Below are positions 42,938 to 52,954 of a stretch of DNA of 64,000 nucleotides, one piece after another. A model generated the notes under the pieces. The model searched no databases and was not told the origin of the DNA. It saw only the letters and a program-made list of their open reading frames with translations. The position numbers were made by a program, and so were the translations under genes. How positions within the stretch are numbered: the stretch's first letter is position 1; every line of letters begins with the position of its first letter. Source of the stretch: Microbispora rosea (GTDB taxonomy: Bacteria > Actinomycetota > Actinomycetes > Streptosporangiales > Streptosporangiaceae); assembly GCF_900156315.1 (NCBI RefSeq), contig NZ_FTNI01000017.1, positions 124,001 to 188,000 on the forward strand, written 5' to 3'.

Positions 42938-45733
42938 ATGGTGCAGTTCCGGCTGCTGGGACCGGTCGAAATCACAACGGACACGCATCCGGTGGATGCG
43001 GGCCCGCGCAAACAACAGGCGGTTCTCGCCGCGTTACTGGTCGACGTGGGCGTACTCGTCCCCATCGAGAAGATCATCGACCGGGTCTGGGACGAGGCGC
43101 CGCCCACGACCGCTCGCGGGGCCGTGCACAGCTACGTCACCCGGCTGCGCCGGGCGCTGAGCGAGGCCGCCGCCGGCGGCGACGCGCCGAGGCTGGAGCA
43201 TCGCCACGCCGGTTACGTCCTCGGCGCCCGGCCGGAGCAGGTGGACCTGCACCGTTTCCGGCTGCTGCTCGACTGCGCGCGGGCGACACGAGGGGAAGAT
43301 CCGCGCAGAGCCGAACTACTGCGGGAGGCGCTCGGCCTGTGGCGGGGGGTTCCGCTCACCGGCCTGACCGGGGAGTGGGCGGAGTCCGTGCGCAGGGAGG
43401 CGGCCCAGCGGCGCCTCGGCGCGATGCTCGACCTGGCGCGCCTGGAGACGGCAGCGGGCCGGGGCGGGGTCGTGATCGAGCGCCTGCGGGAGATGCTCGA
43501 CGAGCATCCCCTGGTCGAGCCGTTGAGCGCCGCACTGATCCGGGCACTGGCCGCAGTGGGGCGCAACGCGGAGGCCCTGCAGGTCTACGCGGAGACGCGC
43601 CGGCGCCTGGTGGAGGAGCTGGGCGCGGATCCGTCCCCCGATCTCCGGCAGGCGTACCAGGACGCCCTCTCCCCGCAGGGCCCCACGGCTGAGGCCACGA
43701 GCACGGCGGCGCCACGACGCGGACCGGCTCTGCTGCCCGCGGACGTGATGGGCTTCACCGGGCGGGCAGAGGCCGTGAGCACGCTCGACGAGCTGGCGGC
43801 GATGTCCGAACGGGAAGCGACCGCTGTGGTCGTGGCTGTGCTCTCCGGAGTGCCCGGGGTCGGCAAGACCGCCCTCGCAGTGCACTGGGCCCACCGCGCG
43901 CGTCATCGTTTCCCGGACGGGCAGCTGTTCGCCGACCTGCGCGGTTTCGACGCCAGCCGGTCGGCCGTCACCAGCGAGCAGGTCGTGCGCGGCTTCCTCG
44001 CCGCCCTCGGGGTTCCCGTGCATCGGGTGCCGGTGTCCCCGGACGCCCAGATCGGCCTGTATCGCGATCTCTTGGCCGACAAGCGGATGCTGGTGATCCT
44101 CGACAACGCCCACAGCGCCGAACAGGTGCGTCCACTGCTGCCTGGATCGCCTGGGTCCTTCGTCCTGGTGACCAGCCGCAACCGGCTCTCCGGTCTCATC
44201 GCCGGTCATGGTGCCCATCCGCTCGCGGTCGACGTGCTCACCCTTGAAGAGGCGCAGGAGTTGCTGACCCGGAGGATCGGACGCGACCGGGTTTCGGCGG
44301 ACGCCGGCGCAGCGGACCACCTCATCGCCTCCTGCGCCCGCCTCCCGCTGGCACTGGTGATCACCGCGGCCCGGGCCGTGACCCGTCCCGCGTTCCCGTT
44401 GCGCGCGCTCGCGGACGAGCTCCGGCAGGCCGGGGCGAGCCTGGACGCGTTCCACGACGACGACCCGGCGACCGATGTGCGGTCGGTTTTCGCCTGCTCC
44501 TACCGAGCACTCAGCGTTGGAGCGGCGGAACTCTTCCGGCGGATGAGCGCCCACCCCCGGCCGGACTTCGGCTTGGCCGTGGCGGCGAGCGCCACCGCAC
44601 TCCCGCCGGAGCAGGCGCGACGCCTGCTGGCGGAGCTCACCGCGGTCCACCTGCTGGACGAGCACGCGCCGGACAGGTGGGCGTTCCACGATCTGCTGCA
44701 CACCTACGCCGTCGAGCTGCACCGGGAGGCCGAGACCGAAGCGGAACGCCGCGAGGTCGCCGGCCGCATCGTCGACCACTACCTGCAGACCGCCTACCGG
44801 TCGGCGCTTCTCCTCCATCCGGCGCGCGACCCCATCGCGATCGCCGATCCGCGTCCCGGTGTGACGGTGGCCGCCCCCGCCGACCACGGCGAAGCCCTCG
44901 CCTGGTTCACATCGGAGCGGTCCGTCCTGCTCGCGTGCGCCGAGCTCGCCGCCGCGTGCGGGTTCGACACGCACACCTGGCAGCTGGCGTGGTCCATGAG
45001 CAGTTTCCTGGACCGTACAGGGGCCTGGCGGGACATGATCGCGGTACACGGTCACGCTCTCGCGGCGGCCCGAGGGGACGATCAGGTGCTCGCCCTCAGC
45101 CGGCTTGGGACCGCCCTTGCCCACACCCGGCTGGGTGACGCCGACGCGGCCGTCCGGGAGTATGGGCACGCACTCGAGCACTTCGCGCGGCTGGAAGACC
45201 TGACCGGCCAGGCGCACATTCACAGCAACCTTGCGCGGGTCTTCGAGCAGCAGGGCCACCACGTGGAGGCGCTGGACAGCGCCGAACACGCACTCCGGCT
45301 CTACCGGGCCGCCGGCCAGCGGCACTGGGAGGCCAGGGCGATCAGCGCAGTCGGCTGGTACCACATCGCCGTCGGAAACCATCGGGAAGCGCTCGAGCAC
45401 TGCCGGCAGGCTCTGACCTGGCTTCGGGAGGCCGGGGATCGCGACGGGGAATCGGCCACCTGGGACAGCCTGGGCCACGTCCACCATCAGCTCGGGGACC
45501 ACGACCAAGCCGAGACCTGCTACCGGCGCGCGCTCGCGATGCACCGGCAGGACGGCGACCGCTACAACGAGTCTCTGGTCCTCACCCATATGGGCGACAA
45601 CCACGAGGCGGCGGGCCGGGAAGCGGACGCCCGCAGCACATGGCGTCTGGCGCTGAACATCCTGACCGATCTGGGCCACCCCAGCGCCGATGACCTCCGG
45701 TCGAGACTCGGACGGTCGGATGGCCCCGCCTGA
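42938..45733 (+). CDS. AfsR/SARP-type regulator (OmpR HTH, BTAD, NB-ARC, TPR)
   Basis: 931 residues. An OmpR-like winged HTH (VQFRLLGPVEIT...RKQQAVLAALLVDVGVLVPIEKIIDRVW) is followed by the BTAD domain (residues about 95-245, LGADPSPDLRQAYQDAL), then NB-ARC with P-loop SGVPGVGKTALAVHWAH and kinase-2 MLVILDNA, and a C-terminal TPR region from about 700 (ALAHTRLGDADAAVREYGHAL; ARVFEQQGHHVEALDSAEHALRLY). SARP/AfsR proteins activate secondary-metabolite operons. Target unknown; the azomycin-like operon lies 20 kb away on the same contig. Confidence 0.93.
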   Translation: MVQFRLLGPVEITTDTHPVDAGPRKQQAVLAALLVDVGVLVPIEKIIDRVWDEAPPTTARGAVHSYVTRLRRALSEAAAGGDAPRLEHRHAGYVLGARPEQVDLHRFRLLLDCARATRGEDPRRAELLREALGLWRGVPLTGLTGEWAESVRREAAQRRLGAMLDLARLETAAGRGGVVIERLREMLDEHPLVEPLSAALIRALAAVGRNAEALQVYAETRRRLVEELGADPSPDLRQAYQDALSPQGPTAEATSTAAPRRGPALLPADVMGFTGRAEAVSTLDELAAMSEREATAVVVAVLSGVPGVGKTALAVHWAHRARHRFPDGQLFADLRGFDASRSAVTSEQVVRGFLAALGVPVHRVPVSPDAQIGLYRDLLADKRMLVILDNAHSAEQVRPLLPGSPGSFVLVTSRNRLSGLIAGHGAHPLAVDVLTLEEAQELLTRRIGRDRVSADAGAADHLIASCARLPLALVITAARAVTRPAFPLRALADELRQAGASLDAFHDDDPATDVRSVFACSYRALSVGAAELFRRMSAHPRPDFGLAVAASATALPPEQARRLLAELTAVHLLDEHAPDRWAFHDLLHTYAVELHREAETEAERREVAGRIVDHYLQTAYRSALLLHPARDPIAIADPRPGVTVAAPADHGEALAWFTSERSVLLACAELAAACGFDTHTWQLAWSMSSFLDRTGAWRDMIAVHGHALAAARGDDQVLALSRLGTALAHTRLGDADAAVREYGHALEHFARLEDLTGQAHIHSNLARVFEQQGHHVEALDSAEHALRLYRAAGQRHWEARAISAVGWYHIAVGNHREALEHCRQALTWLREAGDRDGESATWDSLGHVHHQLGDHDQAETCYRRALAMHRQDGDRYNESLVLTHMGDNHEAAGREADARSTWRLALNILTDLGHPSADDLRSRLGRSDGPA

Positions 45734-45949
45734 CGATATGTCGACGAGCTCGGCGAGCCGGGTGGCGGCACCGGCTCTGCCGGGCTGTTCGGGGCAGCCG
45801 TAGCATCCGGAACCGCGCTGACGGCGGAATATGCTTGTAGCGTAATTTGCCCATGGCGAAAATGTGCTGACAGTGAAATAGGCAGTCCTCTTCCCGGGTT
45901 CCGGGACTAATGTCGCGGCATAACCCGACTACCGGAACAGGGAGACCAG

Positions 45950-46552
45950 ATGGACCACCACGCGCGCTCGGGCGACCCCGCCGGCGACCGGTTCGGCTCC
46001 GGCAATCTTGGCCGCAAGCTGCTGGAACGGCGCATCCTCGTGCTCGGGCAGGAGGTCGACGACGACATCGCCAACCGGATCTGCTCGCAACTGCTGCTGC
46101 TGTCCGCGGAGGACTCCGCGCGGGACATCAGCCTTTACATCAATTCCCCCGGTGGTTCCGTGTCGGCCGGTCTGGCGATTTACGACGTCATGCAATATGT
46201 GCCGAACGACGTCGTCACCGTGGGCATGGGGCTGGCCGCGTCGATGGGGCAGTTCCTCCTGTGCGCCGGCGAACCGGGCAAGCGCTACGCCCTGCCGCAC
46301 GCGCGCATCATGATGCACCAGCCGCTCGGCGGCATCGGCGGCACGGCGGCCGACATCGCGATCCAGGCCGAGCAGATGCTGCACACGAAGAAGACCCTGG
46401 CCGAGCGCACCGCCTTCCACACCGGGCAGCCGCTCGAACGCATCGAGGCGGACGCGGACCGGGACCGGTGGTTCACCGCCGAGGAGGCGAGGGAGTACGG
46501 CATCGTCGACCACGTGGTTGCCGGGCTCGGCACCGTGCGGACGGCACAGTGA
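45950..46552 (+). CDS. clpP: ClpP-type serine protease paralogue
   Basis: 200 residues. The catalytic triad is visible: Ser98 ([13 protein letters not shown]), His123 ([13 protein letters not shown]) and an Asp in the [18 protein letters not shown] segment. [19 protein letters not shown] is the oligomerisation region. Solitary copies without clpX next to them are the accessory ClpP3/ClpP4/ClpP5-type of actinomycetes. There are 216 bp of intergenic sequence upstream. The lack of a second tandem clpP differs from the usual paired arrangement. Confidence 0.92.
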   Translation: MDHHARSGDPAGDRFGSGNLGRKLLERRILVLGQEVDDDIANRICSQLLLLSAEDSARDISLYINSPGGSVSAGLAIYDVMQYVPNDVVTVGMGLAASMGQFLLCAGEPGKRYALPHARIMMHQPLGGIGGTAADIAIQAEQMLHTKKTLAERTAFHTGQPLERIEADADRDRWFTAEEAREYGIVDHVVAGLGTVRTAQ

Positions 46553-46667
46553 GAGCGGCACACTGATCGCTGGTGAGCGCGGCGCGGTGAGTGCGGCACA
46601 TGTGATCGGCACTGTGACGCCGTGGAGGGCGCCGTGGATGGTGTCGTGAACCGGCGGGGGAGCGCGC

Positions 46668-48305
46668 TCAGCCGCAGCGCGTCCCCTTGGCCGGGACCGT
46701 CCCCTCCAGCAGGTAGGCGTTGACCTTGTCGTCGATGCACTGGCTCTGGCCGTACGCGCCGTGGCCCTCGCCGTTCAGCGTCAGCAGCACGGCGGTGCGC
46801 AGTTGCTCGGCCAGCCGTGGCGCCCACTGGTAGGGCGTGGCCGGGTCGTTCGTGACGCCGACCACCAGGATGGGATTGGACCCGGTGGCGTCGACATGCC
46901 TGGCGGCGTCGTCCCCGGGCACCGGCCAGACGCTGCACGCCCCCGCGCTGATCGCGGTCGAGGCGAAGATCGGGCTCTTCTTCTCCAGCCGCCGGGCCAG
47001 CTCCTCGGCCTGGGCGACCGATGGGCGGTCGGTGCTGTCGACGCACAGCACCGCGGGCAGCGAGAACTGCAGGGTCGAATAGGTGCCGTTCGGCTGCCGC
47101 CCCGCGTACTGGTCGGCCAGGGCGAGCAGGCCGTCGAGCTTGCCCTTCCTGCCCTCGTCCAGCGCCTCGGTGAGCAGCGGCCAGGTGAGCTTGCTGTAGA
47201 GCGCCTGGGTGATGCCCGCCCTGGCGATGTCCTCGGTGACCGTGCGTGAGCCGACCTTCCCCGGCGTGCGGGCCAGGGTGTCGAGGAGCTTCAGCACGGT
47301 GGCGTTCGCGGCCGCGGCGTCGGCGCCGAGCGGGCAGCTCGTCCGCGTCTTGGTGCAGTCGGCGAGGTAGTCCTCGTACGCCTTCTGGAAGCCGAGGGCC
47401 TGGGTCTTGGCCATGTCGAGCATGGTGACCGAGGGGTCGACGGCGGAGTCGAGCACCATCCGCCCCACCTTCTGCGGGAACTGCGTGGCGTACACCGCCC
47501 CGAGGTGGGTGCCGTAGGAGAAGCCGAGATAGTTGAGGTGCGGTTCGCCGAGGGCCTCGCGCAGCGTCTCCATGTCGCGTGCCGCGTTGACGGTGCCGAC
47601 GTAGGGCAGGATCCAGCCCGCGTTGCGCTCGCACGCCTGGGCGAAGCCCTTGACGAGCTTGGTCTCGGTCGCGGCGTTCTCGCTGGGTTCCCCGCTCATG
47701 TACTGGTCCATCTGGGGGGCGGTGAGACAGCGGATGCCGCTGCTCCGCTCCACGCCGCGCGGGTCGAAGCTGACGAGGTCGTAGCGGCTGTTGAGTGTGG
47801 AGAACGCGTGCGCCGCGTTGATGAGCGTGGTGACGCCAGAGCCGCCGGGACCGCCGAAGTTGAAGACCAGGGAGCCGATCCGCTTGCTCTGGTCGGTGGC
47901 CCGCAACCGGACCAGGGCGATGCCGATCTTCTTGCCCTCCGGCTTGGCGTAGTCGAGGGGCACCTGGAGCGTGGCGCACTCGAAGCCCGAGGAGGAGGCC
48001 GTCTCCTCGCACGCCTTCCAGGACAGGGAGGGCGCGCTCGACGCGTACTCCTCCGGGGCGACCCCCGCGCCGCCGCAACCGGTGGTCGCCGTCATCGCGC
48101 CGAGCCCGGCGGCCACCGCCGCCATCACCGGCCCGACCCTTCGCGCCGCCGTCCCCCGTGCCGAAAGGATCCGTGCCGCCAGGATCCGTGGCGCCAGGAT
48201 CCGTGCCGCCAGGATTCGTCCTGCCGGGATCCGTGCCGAAAGGATCCGCGTCGCCGGGATCCGCGTCGCCGGGATCCGTGCCGTAGAGACCTGTCCCGCC
48301 GGCAT
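46668..48305 (-). CDS. Secreted tripeptidyl-aminopeptidase-like hydrolase (S33 family)
   Basis: About 545 residues. The mature enzyme has VFNFGGPGGSGV (oxyanion), DLVSFDPRGVERSSGIRC, nucleophile elbow YLGFSYGTHLGAVYA, AISAGACSVWPV, VVGVTNDPATPYQWA (Asp) and LNGEGHGAYGQSQC (His), followed by a paired Cys end; this is the SlpD/Tap family of exported peptidases. MAAVAAGLGAMTATTGCGG before it looks like a lipoprotein or Sec signal. The N-terminal start is uncertain: ATG 48305 gives an arginine-rich leader made of 15-bp repeats; TTG 48389 or ATG 48125 are alternatives. Confidence 0.82.
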   Translation of the reverse strand: MPAGQVSTARIPATRIPATRILSARIPAGRILAARILAPRILAARILSARGTAARRVGPVMAAVAAGLGAMTATTGCGGAGVAPEEYASSAPSLSWKACEETASSSGFECATLQVPLDYAKPEGKKIGIALVRLRATDQSKRIGSLVFNFGGPGGSGVTTLINAAHAFSTLNSRYDLVSFDPRGVERSSGIRCLTAPQMDQYMSGEPSENAATETKLVKGFAQACERNAGWILPYVGTVNAARDMETLREALGEPHLNYLGFSYGTHLGAVYATQFPQKVGRMVLDSAVDPSVTMLDMAKTQALGFQKAYEDYLADCTKTRTSCPLGADAAAANATVLKLLDTLARTPGKVGSRTVTEDIARAGITQALYSKLTWPLLTEALDEGRKGKLDGLLALADQYAGRQPNGTYSTLQFSLPAVLCVDSTDRPSVAQAEELARRLEKKSPIFASTAISAGACSVWPVPGDDAARHVDATGSNPILVVGVTNDPATPYQWAPRLAEQLRTAVLLTLNGEGHGAYGQSQCIDDKVNAYLLEGTVPAKGTRCG

Positions 48306-48315
48306 CCGTGCCGTC
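48166..48315. repeat. 15-bp minisatellite, ten units
   Basis: Ten contiguous 15-bp units of AGGATCCGTGCCGCC and variants run from 48166 to 48315. On the minus strand each unit encodes a pentapeptide such as ARILA, placed just before the signal peptide of the secreted hydrolase. Copy number could vary between strains without frameshift. Confidence 0.9.
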
Positions 48316-48733
48316 TTTCCCCGCGCCGTCACTCGCGCCGATACCCCTCGCTCCGGAACCCCTCGCGACAACGCTCGCGACACTGACAACCCTCCGTGTT
48401 CGACTGTATTCGGAGGGTGCCTCGTTTATATCGCATGCCGTTGCCGGTGCACCGCCGACTCACCGGAACTCCGCCTTACCGGACAATGGTCTAAACCATT
48501 TCCTCTCCGCCCGCTCGGAAGCTTCATGTCGTCCTTGGTGGCGAATTGGTTTATACCACTTGACGACCGCCGGAAAAATGACCGTTCTTTGATTGGATTA
48601 GACCTCTCCGATGCCTTCTACCTGCTTAGACGTCATATCTGGCGAAGGGTGAGGTTTGGTGCTGCTTTTCCTAGGTACAGTCCGGTTGCGGGCCGCGTCC
48701 GCGGTTTTATTGAAGTCGGCGAAGGAGCGTCGC
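48316..48733. other. Regulatory region between the secreted hydrolase and ppdK
   Basis: No gene is supported. The segment from about 48400 is clearly lower in GC and contains two DasR-like boxes and a possible TTGACG -35 (48560-48565) directly after the second. It probably contains divergent promoters. A strong consensus -10 was not identified. Confidence 0.6.
48487..48558. promoter_or_regulatory. Two DasR-like (dre) operator boxes
   Basis: AATGGTCTAAACCATT (48485-48500) and TGGTTTATACCA (48547-48558) both fit TGGTnTAnACCA, the consensus recognised by the GntR/HutC regulator DasR (TGGTCTAGACCA). Their centres are 60 bp apart. They precede ppdK and may also act on the divergent hydrolase. Confidence 0.65.
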
Positions 48734-51406
48734 ATGCCCAAGTACGTTTACGACTTCACCGAGGGCAACAAGGACCTCAAAGACCTACTCGGTGGCAAGG
48801 GCGCCAATCTGGCGGAAATGACCAACATCGGCCTCCCCGTGCCTCCCGGCTTCACGATCACCGCCGAGGCGTGCCGCCACTATCTGGGGCACGGCGGTAT
48901 GCCCGAGGGGCTGGAGGAGGAGATCGGCGAGCACCTCGCCGCCCTTGAGGAGCGGATGGGCAAGCGCCTCGGCCAGGCGGACGACCCGCTGCTGGTCAGC
49001 GTGAGGTCGGGAGCCAAGTTCTCGATGCCCGGCATGATGGAGACGGTCCTCAACGTCGGCCTCAACGACGACTCCGTCCTCGGGCTCGCCAAGCAGTCGG
49101 GAAACGACCGCTTCGCCTGGGACTCCTACCGCCGGCTCATCCAGATGTTCGGCAAGACCGTCCTGGACATCGACGGCGAGCTGTTCGAGCACGCGATGGA
49201 CGACCTCAAGGGCGAGCGGGAGGACACCGACCTCGACGCCGCCGACCTCCAGCGGCTGGTCGAGACCTTCAAGGGCATCGTCCGGGAGCGGACGGGCCGC
49301 GACTTCCCCGCCGACCCCCGCGAGCAGATGGACCTCGCCGTGAAGGCGGTCTTCGACTCCTGGAACGCCCCGCGCGCGATCCTCTACCGGCGCCAGGAGC
49401 GCATCCCCGCCGACCTCGGCACGGCGGTCAACGTCGTCGCCATGGTGTTCGGCAACATGGGCCCCGACTCCGGCACCGGGGTCGCCTTCACCCGCGACCC
49501 AGGCTCGGGACGCCAGGGCGTCTACGGCGACTACCTGCGCAACGCCCAGGGCGAGGACGTCGTCGCCGGGATCCGCAACACCGTCCCCCTCCAGGAGCTG
49601 GAGACCATCAACCCCGAGGCCTACCGCCGGCTCCTCGACATCATGGCGACGCTGGAGCGGCACTACCGCGACCTGTGCGACATCGAGTTCACGATCGAGC
49701 GCGGCAGGCTGTGGATGCTGCAGACCCGGGTCGGCAAGCGCACGGCCGCCGCCGCCTTCTGCATCGCCACTCAGCTCGTGGACGAGGGCCTGATCGACAT
49801 GGACGAGGCGGTCACCCGGGTCACCGGCGACCAGCTCGCCCAGCTCATGTTCCCCCGCTTCGCCGCGACGGCCGGCAACCACAGGCTGACCACCGGCATG
49901 AACGCCTCGCCCGGCGCCGCCGCGGGCCGGGCCGTCTTCAGCTCCGAGCGGGCCGTCGAGCTGGCCGGGCGGGGCGAGGCGGTCATCCTCGTGCGGCGGG
50001 AGACCAACCCCGACGACCTCGCCGGGATGATCGCGGCCCACGGCGTGCTCACCTCCAGGGGCGGCAAGACCTCGCACGCCGCCGTGGTGGCGCGAGGGAT
50101 GGGCAAGACCTGCGTGTGCGGGGCCGAGGAGCTGGAGGTCGACCCGCACGCCCGCCGGTTCACCGCGCCCGGCGGGGTCGTCGTCGACGAGGGCGACGTG
50201 ATCTCCATCGACGGCGGCACCGGGGCCGTCTACCTCGGCGAGGTCCCGGTCACCCCCTCGCCCGTCGCCGAGTATTTCGAGGGCGAGCCCGCCGGGGACG
50301 AGCTGGTGAGGGCGGTCGACCGGATCATGACCCACGCCGACTCCGTGCGCCGGCTCGCCGTACGGGCCAACGCCGACACCCCTGAGGACGCCGCCCGCGC
50401 GCGGCGCTACGGCGCCCAGGGCATCGGGCTGTGCCGTACGGAGCACATGTTCCTGGGGGAGCGGCGGCGGCTCGTCGAGGACCTGATCCTGGCCACGACG
50501 CCCGAGCAGCGGCAGGCGGCGCTCGACGCGCTCGAACCGCTGCAGACCGGCGACTTCACCGGCATCTTCGAAGCCATGCGCGGGCTGCCGGTGACGATCC
50601 GGCTGATCGACCCGCCGCTGCACGAGTTCCTGCCCGACCTCACCGACCTGGCGGTGAAGGTGGCCCTCGCGGACGACAGGGCGGCCAACAGGGCGGACGG
50701 CAGGACGGGAGGCGGGGCGGACGACCGGGACCGCAGGCTCCTCGACGCGGTCAAGCGGCTGCACGAGCAGAATCCGATGCTCGGCCTGCGCGGCGTACGG
50801 CTCGGCCTGACGGTCCCCGGCCTGTTCGCCATGCAGGTGCGGGCCATCGCCGCGGCGGCCCGGCGGGTCGAGGGCGCGTGTGCGGAGATCATGATTCCGC
50901 TGGTCGGCGCGGTGCAGGAGCTGGAGATCGTCAAGGAGGAGGCGGAGCGGATCCTCGCCGAGGCGGGCGTGGAGGCGGCGATCGGCACGATGATCGAGGT
51001 GCCGAGGGCGGCGCTGACGGCGGGCCAGATCGCCGAGGCCGCCGAGTTCTTCTCGTTCGGCACCAACGACCTCACTCAGATGACGTGGGGTTTCTCCCGC
51101 GACGACGTGGAGAGCGCCTTCTTCGGCACATACCTCGACCTGGGCGTCTTCGGGGTCTCGCCGTTCGAGTCCGTCGACCGCGAGGGCGTCGGCCGGCTGA
51201 TGCGGATCGCGGTCGAGGAGGGCAGGCGGACCCGGCCGGACCTCAAGCTCGGCATCTGCGGTGAACACGGCGGCGACCCCGACTCGGTGCACTTCTGCCA
51301 CGAGATCGGCCTCGACTACGTCTCCTGCTCGCCGTTCCGCATTCCGGTGGCCCGGCTGGAGGCGGGCCGTGCCGCGCTGACCTGCGCGCAGTCCGACACG
51401 CGATGA
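48734..51406 (+). CDS. ppdK: Pyruvate, phosphate dikinase
   Basis: 890 residues. It begins KYVYDFTEGNKDLKDLLGGKGANLAEM, the ATP-grasp part carries VSVRSGAKFSMPGMMETVLNVGLND, the swivelling domain has the phospho-His motif LTSRGGKTSHAAVVARGMGKTCVCG, and the PEP barrel ends with FGTNDLTQMTWGFSRDD and GICGEHGGDPDSVHFC (catalytic Cys). It interconverts pyruvate, ATP and phosphate with PEP, AMP and PPi. ATG 48734 follows GAAGGAG. DasR-like boxes upstream link PEP supply to amino-sugar and PTS control. An in-frame insert RADGRTGGGADDRD lies before the barrel. Confidence 0.96.
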   Translation: MPKYVYDFTEGNKDLKDLLGGKGANLAEMTNIGLPVPPGFTITAEACRHYLGHGGMPEGLEEEIGEHLAALEERMGKRLGQADDPLLVSVRSGAKFSMPGMMETVLNVGLNDDSVLGLAKQSGNDRFAWDSYRRLIQMFGKTVLDIDGELFEHAMDDLKGEREDTDLDAADLQRLVETFKGIVRERTGRDFPADPREQMDLAVKAVFDSWNAPRAILYRRQERIPADLGTAVNVVAMVFGNMGPDSGTGVAFTRDPGSGRQGVYGDYLRNAQGEDVVAGIRNTVPLQELETINPEAYRRLLDIMATLERHYRDLCDIEFTIERGRLWMLQTRVGKRTAAAAFCIATQLVDEGLIDMDEAVTRVTGDQLAQLMFPRFAATAGNHRLTTGMNASPGAAAGRAVFSSERAVELAGRGEAVILVRRETNPDDLAGMIAAHGVLTSRGGKTSHAAVVARGMGKTCVCGAEELEVDPHARRFTAPGGVVVDEGDVISIDGGTGAVYLGEVPVTPSPVAEYFEGEPAGDELVRAVDRIMTHADSVRRLAVRANADTPEDAARARRYGAQGIGLCRTEHMFLGERRRLVEDLILATTPEQRQAALDALEPLQTGDFTGIFEAMRGLPVTIRLIDPPLHEFLPDLTDLAVKVALADDRAANRADGRTGGGADDRDRRLLDAVKRLHEQNPMLGLRGVRLGLTVPGLFAMQVRAIAAAARRVEGACAEIMIPLVGAVQELEIVKEEAERILAEAGVEAAIGTMIEVPRAALTAGQIAEAAEFFSFGTNDLTQMTWGFSRDDVESAFFGTYLDLGVFGVSPFESVDREGVGRLMRIAVEEGRRTRPDLKLGICGEHGGDPDSVHFCHEIGLDYVSCSPFRIPVARLEAGRAALTCAQSDTR

Positions 51407-51556
51407 GTTGATATTTCGCAGAACATCCGGACTGGTTGTGGAATGACCAGATCGGAGTGGGGGTGGTTCACCGGGTCGCGCGACACGGCCCGGTGATCGT
51501 TGAAGCCGCCCGGTCGACTGATCACTCTACGTATCTACCGCAAGGAAGGACGTGGA

Positions 51557-52927
51557 GTGAGAAGACGTCGCCGCCCGCCGGCGCTGGGGATCACCGTGGC
51601 GCTGCTCTGTACCCTCGCGACGTCGCTCGGCGCCGCCCCCGCTCCGTCGGCCGCCCCGGTGACGGCCCTGCTGACGGCCGCCGGAGAGGTCCCGGCGGGC
51701 CAGGAGCCGTCGCCGTCGCGGCAGTACCAGGTGGACGGGCCGGCCACCGTCGCGCAGCGCAGCGCGGTGGCGCGCACGGGGGCCGCCGTCGACGAGGTGC
51801 ACGGGCGGAGCATGGTCGTCACCGCGACACTCCAGGAGGCCGACGCCATCCGCCGGCTCGGGTTCACGGTCACCGAGCTGGCGCCGCCCGCCGAGCCCAG
51901 CGGGCCGCAGACCTTCGACTTCCCTTCGAGGGACTCCGGCTATCACAACCACGCCGAGCTCAGCACGCTGGTCGACCAAGTCGTCGCCGCCCATCCCGCG
52001 ATCGCCCGCAGGTTCAGCTACGGCCGCTCGTACGAGGGCCGCGACCTGATGGGCATCAAGATCAGTGACAACGTGGCCGCCGACGAGAACGAGCCGGAGG
52101 TGCTGTTCACCGCCCATCAGCACGCGCGCGAGCACCTCACCGTCGAGATGGCGATCTACCTGCTGCGCCTGTTCACCGACAACTACGGCGACGACCCGCA
52201 GATCACCGAATTGGTGAACACGCGGGAGATCTGGATCCTGCCCGACCTCAACCCCGACGGCGGCGAGTACGACGTCGCCACCGGCTCCTACCGGTCGTGG
52301 CGCAAGAACCGGCAGCCCAACTCCGGCGCCTCCGGCATCGGCACCGACCTCAACCGCAACTGGGCCCATGGGTGGGGATGCTGCGGCGGCTCCTCCGGCA
52401 CTTCGTCGAGCGAGACCTACCGAGGCCCGGCCGCCGAGTCGGCGCCGGAGGTCAGGGCGGCGGCCGGCTTCGTGCGGAGCCGGGTGGTCGGCGGCGTCCA
52501 GCAGATCAAGGCGGCCATCGACTGGCACACCTACAGCGAGCTCGTCCTGTGGCCGTACGGGTACACGACGGCCGACACCGGCCAGGGCATGACGCAGGAC
52601 GACCGGGACGCGTACGCCGCCCTCGGCCGGAGCATGGCGGCCACCAACGGGTACACCGCCGAGCAGGCGAGCGACCTCTACATCACCGACGGCTCGATCG
52701 ACGACTGGATGTGGGGCACGTACAAGATCTTCACGTACACGTTCGAGATGTATCCCACGGGGAGCAGCCCCGGGTTCTACCCGCCCGACGAGGTGATCGA
52801 CCGGGAGACCTCCCGCAACCGGGCGGCCGCGCTCCTCCTCGTCCGGAACGCCGACTGCGTCTACCGGCTCATCGGCAAGGAGTCCGCGTACTGCGGCACC
52901 GGCACGCCGTCCGCGCCGGCCGTCTAG
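51557..52927 (+). CDS. Secreted M14 zinc carboxypeptidase
   Basis: 456 residues. The signal peptide is [31 protein letters not shown]. The prodomain runs to about residue 115. The catalytic domain has zinc ligands in [14 protein letters not shown] (HxxE) and [13 protein letters not shown], substrate site [11 protein letters not shown], and the general base Glu in [11 protein letters not shown]. It resembles carboxypeptidase T/SG of actinomycetes, an extracellular enzyme with broad C-terminal specificity. GTG 51557 follows AAGGAAGG. A hairpin terminator starts at its stop codon. Confidence 0.93.
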   Translation: MRRRRRPPALGITVALLCTLATSLGAAPAPSAAPVTALLTAAGEVPAGQEPSPSRQYQVDGPATVAQRSAVARTGAAVDEVHGRSMVVTATLQEADAIRRLGFTVTELAPPAEPSGPQTFDFPSRDSGYHNHAELSTLVDQVVAAHPAIARRFSYGRSYEGRDLMGIKISDNVAADENEPEVLFTAHQHAREHLTVEMAIYLLRLFTDNYGDDPQITELVNTREIWILPDLNPDGGEYDVATGSYRSWRKNRQPNSGASGIGTDLNRNWAHGWGCCGGSSGTSSSETYRGPAAESAPEVRAAAGFVRSRVVGGVQQIKAAIDWHTYSELVLWPYGYTTADTGQGMTQDDRDAYAALGRSMAATNGYTAEQASDLYITDGSIDDWMWGTYKIFTYTFEMYPTGSSPGFYPPDEVIDRETSRNRAAALLLVRNADCVYRLIGKESAYCGTGTPSAPAV

Positions 52928-52954
52928 TTCACGGGCAGCCGCCCGCCCGTGAAC
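52927..52954 (+). terminator. Terminator after the carboxypeptidase gene
   Basis: GTTCACGGGC (52927-52936) pairs with GCCCGTGAAC (52945-52954) around an 8-nt loop. Confidence 0.75.

Noticed and set aside
43316..45679. 787-residue ORF antisense to the SARP regulator
   Set aside because: Shadow of the regulator; no recognisable domain and no ribosome-binding site.
48166..48315. 15-bp repeats as an origin or iteron array
   Set aside because: Units are contiguous, in frame and inside a coding N terminus; no replication gene is adjacent.
48785..51301. 838-residue ORF antisense to ppdK
   Set aside because: Typical GC-rich antisense open frame; the sense strand encodes a complete, motif-rich PPDK.
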